Source: Blautia sp. An249 (lineage in GTDB: Bacteria > Bacillota > Clostridia > Lachnospirales > Lachnospiraceae). From it: a DNA stretch of 64,000 nt. Where the stretch lies: the NCBI RefSeq assembly GCF_002159835.1, contig NZ_NFJL01000006.1, forward strand, positions 62,001 through 126,000. The letters run 5' to 3'. The notes below the pieces were generated by a model. It searched no databases, was not told where the DNA came from, and saw only the letters and a list, made by a program, of their open reading frames with translations. The position numbers were made by a program, and so were the translations under genes. Positions 61,420 through 64,000 of the stretch are shown in pieces (the stretch's first letter is position 1; each line of letters begins with the position of its first letter).

Positions 61420-62237
61420 GCAGACAGGACTTTCAGTGTGTAGTCGTGGAGGGCTTCCCGGTGGATGGTGTCGTATTTCAGGAGATGGGCATAGAATAAA
61501 TCAATCATGACAAGAACGGGAAACTGAGGGGAGATAGCTTTGCCGTTGTCCAGATTTTCTTTTACCGCGCACAGAATAATTTCATCACAAAACCGGGGAA
61601 AATCTTTCTGCTTATAGGCGGTAAAGAGGATGGTGGCGGCGCCGATTTCCCGGGCGGTTTTCAGAGAGTCTAAAATGGCATTGGTACGGCCGCTGACACT
61701 GATGCCGATAACCGCGCACTGCTCGTCCAGTAAGACAGAATTCATACGGATCAGATCCGTATCGGTAATGCACTGGATGGGAATTCCGATTCGCATCAGA
61801 CGAAACTGCATTTCCTGAGCCGCCAGGCCGGAACTTCCCCTTCCGTAGACGAAAATCCGCTTTTTCTCAGAAATGATCTGGCACAGACGCTCCATCTGCC
61901 GTTCGTCTACCAGGGAATAGCTTTTATTCAGAAGCTCCTGGTAGGTGGTGAGAACGATTTTGGCAGAATTGTCTGTAAGGACGGGCTCCGAGCTCTGCGC
62001 TTCCAGGCTGCGCTGGTAGTAAAAGAGAAATTCCCGGTAGCCCTGGTATCCGCATTTTTTGGCGAAGCGGGAGAGGGAGGGCTCCGATACGTAGAGCAGA
62101 GCGGATATATGTCTGGAGGAAAAATCCATTTTTTCATGATTATTCAGGAAAAAATCGGCAATGGTTTTTTCCAGAGGGGTAAAGGTGCTGTAGATGGATT
62201 CTATATAAGGAAGAATGTTTTTCTCGTACTTTTTCAT
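61395..62237 (-). CDS. RpiR-family transcriptional regulator (HTH + SIS)
   Basis: A 280-residue regulator. Residues 1-77 are the RpiR HTH (IADFFLNNHEKMDFSSRHIS, then VSEPSLSRFAKKCGYQGYRE). Residues about 120-255 are a sugar isomerase (SIS) domain, with VYGRGSSGLAAQEMQFRL and ISVSGRTNAILDSL for phosphosugar binding. The likely effector is a hexosamine or other sugar phosphate. It follows the ROK kinase gene by 30 bases on the same strand and may control the sugar locus running to the window end. Confidence 0.92.
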   Translation of the reverse strand: MKKYEKNILPYIESIYSTFTPLEKTIADFFLNNHEKMDFSSRHISALLYVSEPSLSRFAKKCGYQGYREFLFYYQRSLEAQSSEPVLTDNSAKIVLTTYQELLNKSYSLVDERQMERLCQIISEKKRIFVYGRGSSGLAAQEMQFRLMRIGIPIQCITDTDLIRMNSVLLDEQCAVIGISVSGRTNAILDSLKTAREIGAATILFTAYKQKDFPRFCDEIILCAVKENLDNGKAISPQFPVLVMIDLFYAHLLKYDTIHREALHDYTLKVLSAKEPPTRQ

Positions 62238-62266
62238 AGGGATTCCTCTTATATGGTTTTAACGCT

Positions 62267-63151
62267 TTAACTGTGCAGTTTCCGATAGTGACAAAAGGCG
62301 CCCAGCATGCCGGCCTGGTTCTGATTCTGTGCAAAAGCAAGGCGGGTATTTTTCCGGATGGAAGGAAGCAGATACTTATCCAGGGCGTTGGAAATCTTCT
62401 CTTCCAGGTATTCTTTCTGCGCCATGATGCCGCCGCCCAGCACAACGATTTCCGGGTTTAGTACGTAACAGATATTAGCGATTCCCATCCCCAGAATCTC
62501 AGTTATTTCCCCGATGGCCTGAATGCAGACGGGATCGCCTTCCTTAGCTGCCTGGAAGATTTTACGGCCGTCCAGAGACTGGCTGTCACAGCCTTTTTTC
62601 TGGGCCACTTTTTTAACCAGGATACTGCTTGCCCCCTGCTCCTGGAAGGAACCGCCGGGAAGATGCATATATCCCACTTCACAGCCGCTTCCGGAGAATC
62701 CGTGGAAGACCTTATGATCCATAATAATGGCTCCGCCGATACCGGTTCCGATGGTCAGGCAGACGCTTAAGGAGGTTTTGCGGGCTGCGCCGAAAGCATC
62801 TTCCGCGAGTCCTGCACAGTTTACATCATTTTCCACTTCGCAGGGAAGGGAGAAAGCTTCCTCCATGATCTGTTTTATGGGAGTTCCGGTATAATCCGGA
62901 ATCAGAGGAGCCGCATAGGTAATCACTCCTTTCTGGCAGTCTACCATTCCGGCAGTGGAAATGCAGATGCCTTCCGGATGATAATTCTGAAGATAATTTC
63001 CCGCAATTTCCCGGGCTTTTTCCATGATGGAGGGTCCCCCGAGCCAGGCCTGGGTGGGCTGCTCGCCGGTTTCCAGAAAAGAAGCGTCTTCCCGGATGAC
63101 TCCGTGTTTGATGGAAGTACCTCCAATATCAATACAAATATATTCTTTCAT
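62267..63151 (-). CDS. ROK-family sugar kinase
   Basis: A 294-residue kinase of the ROK family, which includes glucokinases and N-acetylmannosamine/GlcNAc kinases. The ATP-binding IDIGGTSIKHGVI opens the protein, ENDVNCAGLAEDAFG contains the catalytic aspartate region, and LTIGTGIGGAIIMD is the second phosphate loop. The usual CxCGxxGCxE zinc motif is not visible (the ROK signature area reads GSGCEVGYMHLPGG), as in some NanK-like proteins. With YhcH and an SSS transporter adjacent, ManNAc or a related amino sugar is a plausible substrate; this is inference. Confidence 0.88.
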   Translation of the reverse strand: MKEYICIDIGGTSIKHGVIREDASFLETGEQPTQAWLGGPSIMEKAREIAGNYLQNYHPEGICISTAGMVDCQKGVITYAAPLIPDYTGTPIKQIMEEAFSLPCEVENDVNCAGLAEDAFGAARKTSLSVCLTIGTGIGGAIIMDHKVFHGFSGSGCEVGYMHLPGGSFQEQGASSILVKKVAQKKGCDSQSLDGRKIFQAAKEGDPVCIQAIGEITEILGMGIANICYVLNPEIVVLGGGIMAQKEYLEEKISNALDKYLLPSIRKNTRLAFAQNQNQAGMLGAFCHYRKLHS

Positions 63152-63186
63152 AAATATAATCGAACCTTTCTTTTTCCATTTCCTAT

Positions 63187-63215
63187 ATTATAACACAGGA
63201 AGACTGCCTCAAAAA
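63187..63215 (-). promoter_or_regulatory. Predicted promoter ahead of the ROK kinase gene
   Basis: Minus-strand TATAAT (63187-63192) with a weak TTTTTG 17 bases upstream, partly inside the preceding terminator. Confidence 0.45.
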
Positions 63216-63244
63216 AGAAGTTCCTCTGTTTTTGAGACAGTCTT
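63200..63244 (-). terminator. Terminator after the YhcH gene
   Basis: AAGACTGCCTCAAAAA pairs with TTTTTGAGACAGTCTT (one mismatch); read on the minus strand it follows the YhcH stop. Confidence 0.8.
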
Positions 63245-63253
63245 GTAATTGAC

Positions 63254-63709
63254 TTATTTCTGAATCAGAATTTTAAAGATGGCTTTTTTAATGACTGTCG
63301 GCTCCCCAACCTGGACGGCAGTTCGGTGTGCGTCCTTGGGATAGCAGATTAAGAAATCGCCTTCTTCCAGTACAACATGGCTGTTGGGATCGCCCTCCAG
63401 CGGAAGGAAGTCGTCTTTTGGAACGTATTCTTTCTGTTCCATATTGTCAATAAAGTTTAAGTCAATCTGTTCCGGCCCCCGCAGCATAAAGTGGAGATCC
63501 AGATACTGGCGGTGAGCTTCCCAGAAACGGTTGGAGGCCGCGGTGGTTTCATACTCTACAATATTTACAAAGAGCCGGTCGCCGTCGATGGGGTAACTTC
63601 CCTTTTCCAGTTCTGCCAGATTATGAGAAGCGGCATAAGCAAAGCACTGTTTAATGTCTTCCTCTAAAAACGGATAATCCTTAAGGTCGTTTTTATTTGC
63701 AAAAATCAT
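63254..63709 (-). CDS. YhcH/YjgK/YiaL family protein (DUF386, putative sugar anomerase)
   Basis: A 151-residue cupin-like protein. Family blocks are the early EKGSYPIDGDRLFVNIVEYE, the EAHRQYLDLHFMLRGPEQID segment (includes the metal-binding H and E residues), and the late FLICYPKDAHRTAVQVGEP. Some members act as N-acetylneuraminate anomerases (NanQ) or in other sugar metabolism. It is 22 bases after the SSS transporter, with an AGGGAGG site; the two are probably in one transcript for uptake and processing of the same sugar. Confidence 0.9.
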   Translation of the reverse strand: MIFANKNDLKDYPFLEEDIKQCFAYAASHNLAELEKGSYPIDGDRLFVNIVEYETTAASNRFWEAHRQYLDLHFMLRGPEQIDLNFIDNMEQKEYVPKDDFLPLEGDPNSHVVLEEGDFLICYPKDAHRTAVQVGEPTVIKKAIFKILIQK

Positions 63710-63730
63710 GGAAATACCTCCCTGAACAGA

Positions 63731-64000
63731 TTATTTTTTGTATATGGTTGTGGACAAATCCGGAACAGATGTATCGCCTTTTACTTTTCTCCAGATGATA
63801 CTTGCAGGAATACCTACCACCAGGGATACTGCGATAGAGATAATGGAGTAAGACCAGATGGATACGTTTTCCGCCGGTACAAAGTATTTAATGTAGACCA
63901 TAACTACAGATGCTGCGATAAATGCCAGTGTGGTGCCAAAGGTGTTTGCAACCTTTGTAAATGCGCCGAGAATGAAGCTTCCAATCAGGATACCGAGAAC
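63731..64000 (-). CDS. Sodium:solute symporter family transporter (C-terminus only)
   Basis: The last 89 codons are in the window, with the stop TAA at 63731-63733. The sequence ends with three hydrophobic helices (VLGILIGSFILGAF, TLAFIAASVVMVYIKYFV, SIISIAVSLVVGIPASIIW) and a short polar tail, fitting the C-terminus of SSS-family transporters. Its partner genes (YhcH, ROK kinase, RpiR regulator) suggest a sialic acid or amino sugar substrate. Most of the protein, including the Na+-binding part, is outside the window. Confidence 0.75.
   Translation of the reverse strand, partial: VLGILIGSFILGAFTKVANTFGTTLAFIAASVVMVYIKYFVPAENVSIWSYSIISIAVSLVVGIPASIIWRKVKGDTSVPDLSTTIYKK

Noticed and set aside
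1-64000. CRISPR arrays, rRNA or tRNA genes
   Set aside because: No regularly spaced direct repeats and no recognisable rRNA or tRNA cloverleaf sequence were seen.

Overview
The window looks like one chromosomal segment of an anaerobic, spore-forming Clostridia bacterium, most probably a Lachnospiraceae member. Evidence: AGGAGG-type ribosome binding sites throughout, spore genes (spmA-spmB, a gerKA/gerKB/gerKC-type set, a SPOCS-LysM coat-type protein), an Ile T-box ahead of an eukaryal-type isoleucyl-tRNA synthetase, an L10 leader, and a corrinoid methyl-transfer operon of the kind common in acetogens. A Blautia-like acetogen is an inference. I saw no rRNA, tRNA, CRISPR, transposase or intact prophage.

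Layout. 1-3.5 kb: partial M20 peptidase, AI-2E-type permease, flavin reductase, paired small DMT transporters. 3.7-10.9 kb: an ADP-ribosylglycohydrolase-family enzyme, BMP lipoprotein, ABC ATPase, two permeases and a nucleoside hydrolase, forming a nucleoside import and cleavage operon. A PfkB sugar kinase and a purine-deaminase-like amidohydrolase follow at 11-13.6 kb. 13.6-16.6 kb: exonuclease, RelB-YafQ toxin-antitoxin pair, D,D-carboxypeptidase. 16.7-22.9 kb: T-box, ileS, glgP. 23-26.6 kb: GH25 lysozyme, broken HTH gene, spmAB, glycosyltransferase. 26.6-31.1 kb (minus): methyl-THF methyltransferase, two corrinoid proteins, DUF2284 protein and PucR regulator. 31.2-33 kb: two acyltransferases. 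33.1-40.8 kb: PrcB-like lipoprotein, SPOCS-LysM, ispE, GntR regulator, germinant receptor operon, DUF1934. 41.5-45.8 kb: two tandem polysaccharide deacetylases and a secreted FKBP-type foldase. 45.9-56.4 kb: L10 leader, rplJ, rplL, an NCS2 purine permease, rpoB, rpoC. 56.5-61.3 kb: LytTR regulator behind a poly-G promoter, then a minus-strand envelope operon (C-type lectin, GH3, amidase, class A beta-lactamase-fold protein). 61.4-64 kb: RpiR regulator, ROK kinase, YhcH protein and the end of a sodium:solute symporter, resembling an amino-sugar or sialic-acid utilisation locus.

How the parts connect. The first third is centred on nucleosides: uptake, glycosidic cleavage, sugar phosphorylation and base deamination can be read as one route feeding ribose and purines into central metabolism, and a second purine permease sits inside the ribosomal/RNA polymerase cluster. 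The methyl-transfer operon has the acceptor side (corrinoid proteins and methyl-THF enzyme) but no substrate methyltransferase in the window. Several structured palindromic elements lie in intergenic gaps (11.0-11.2, 12.1-12.2 and 17.0-17.2 kb); two share an almost identical core, so they look like dispersed repeats.
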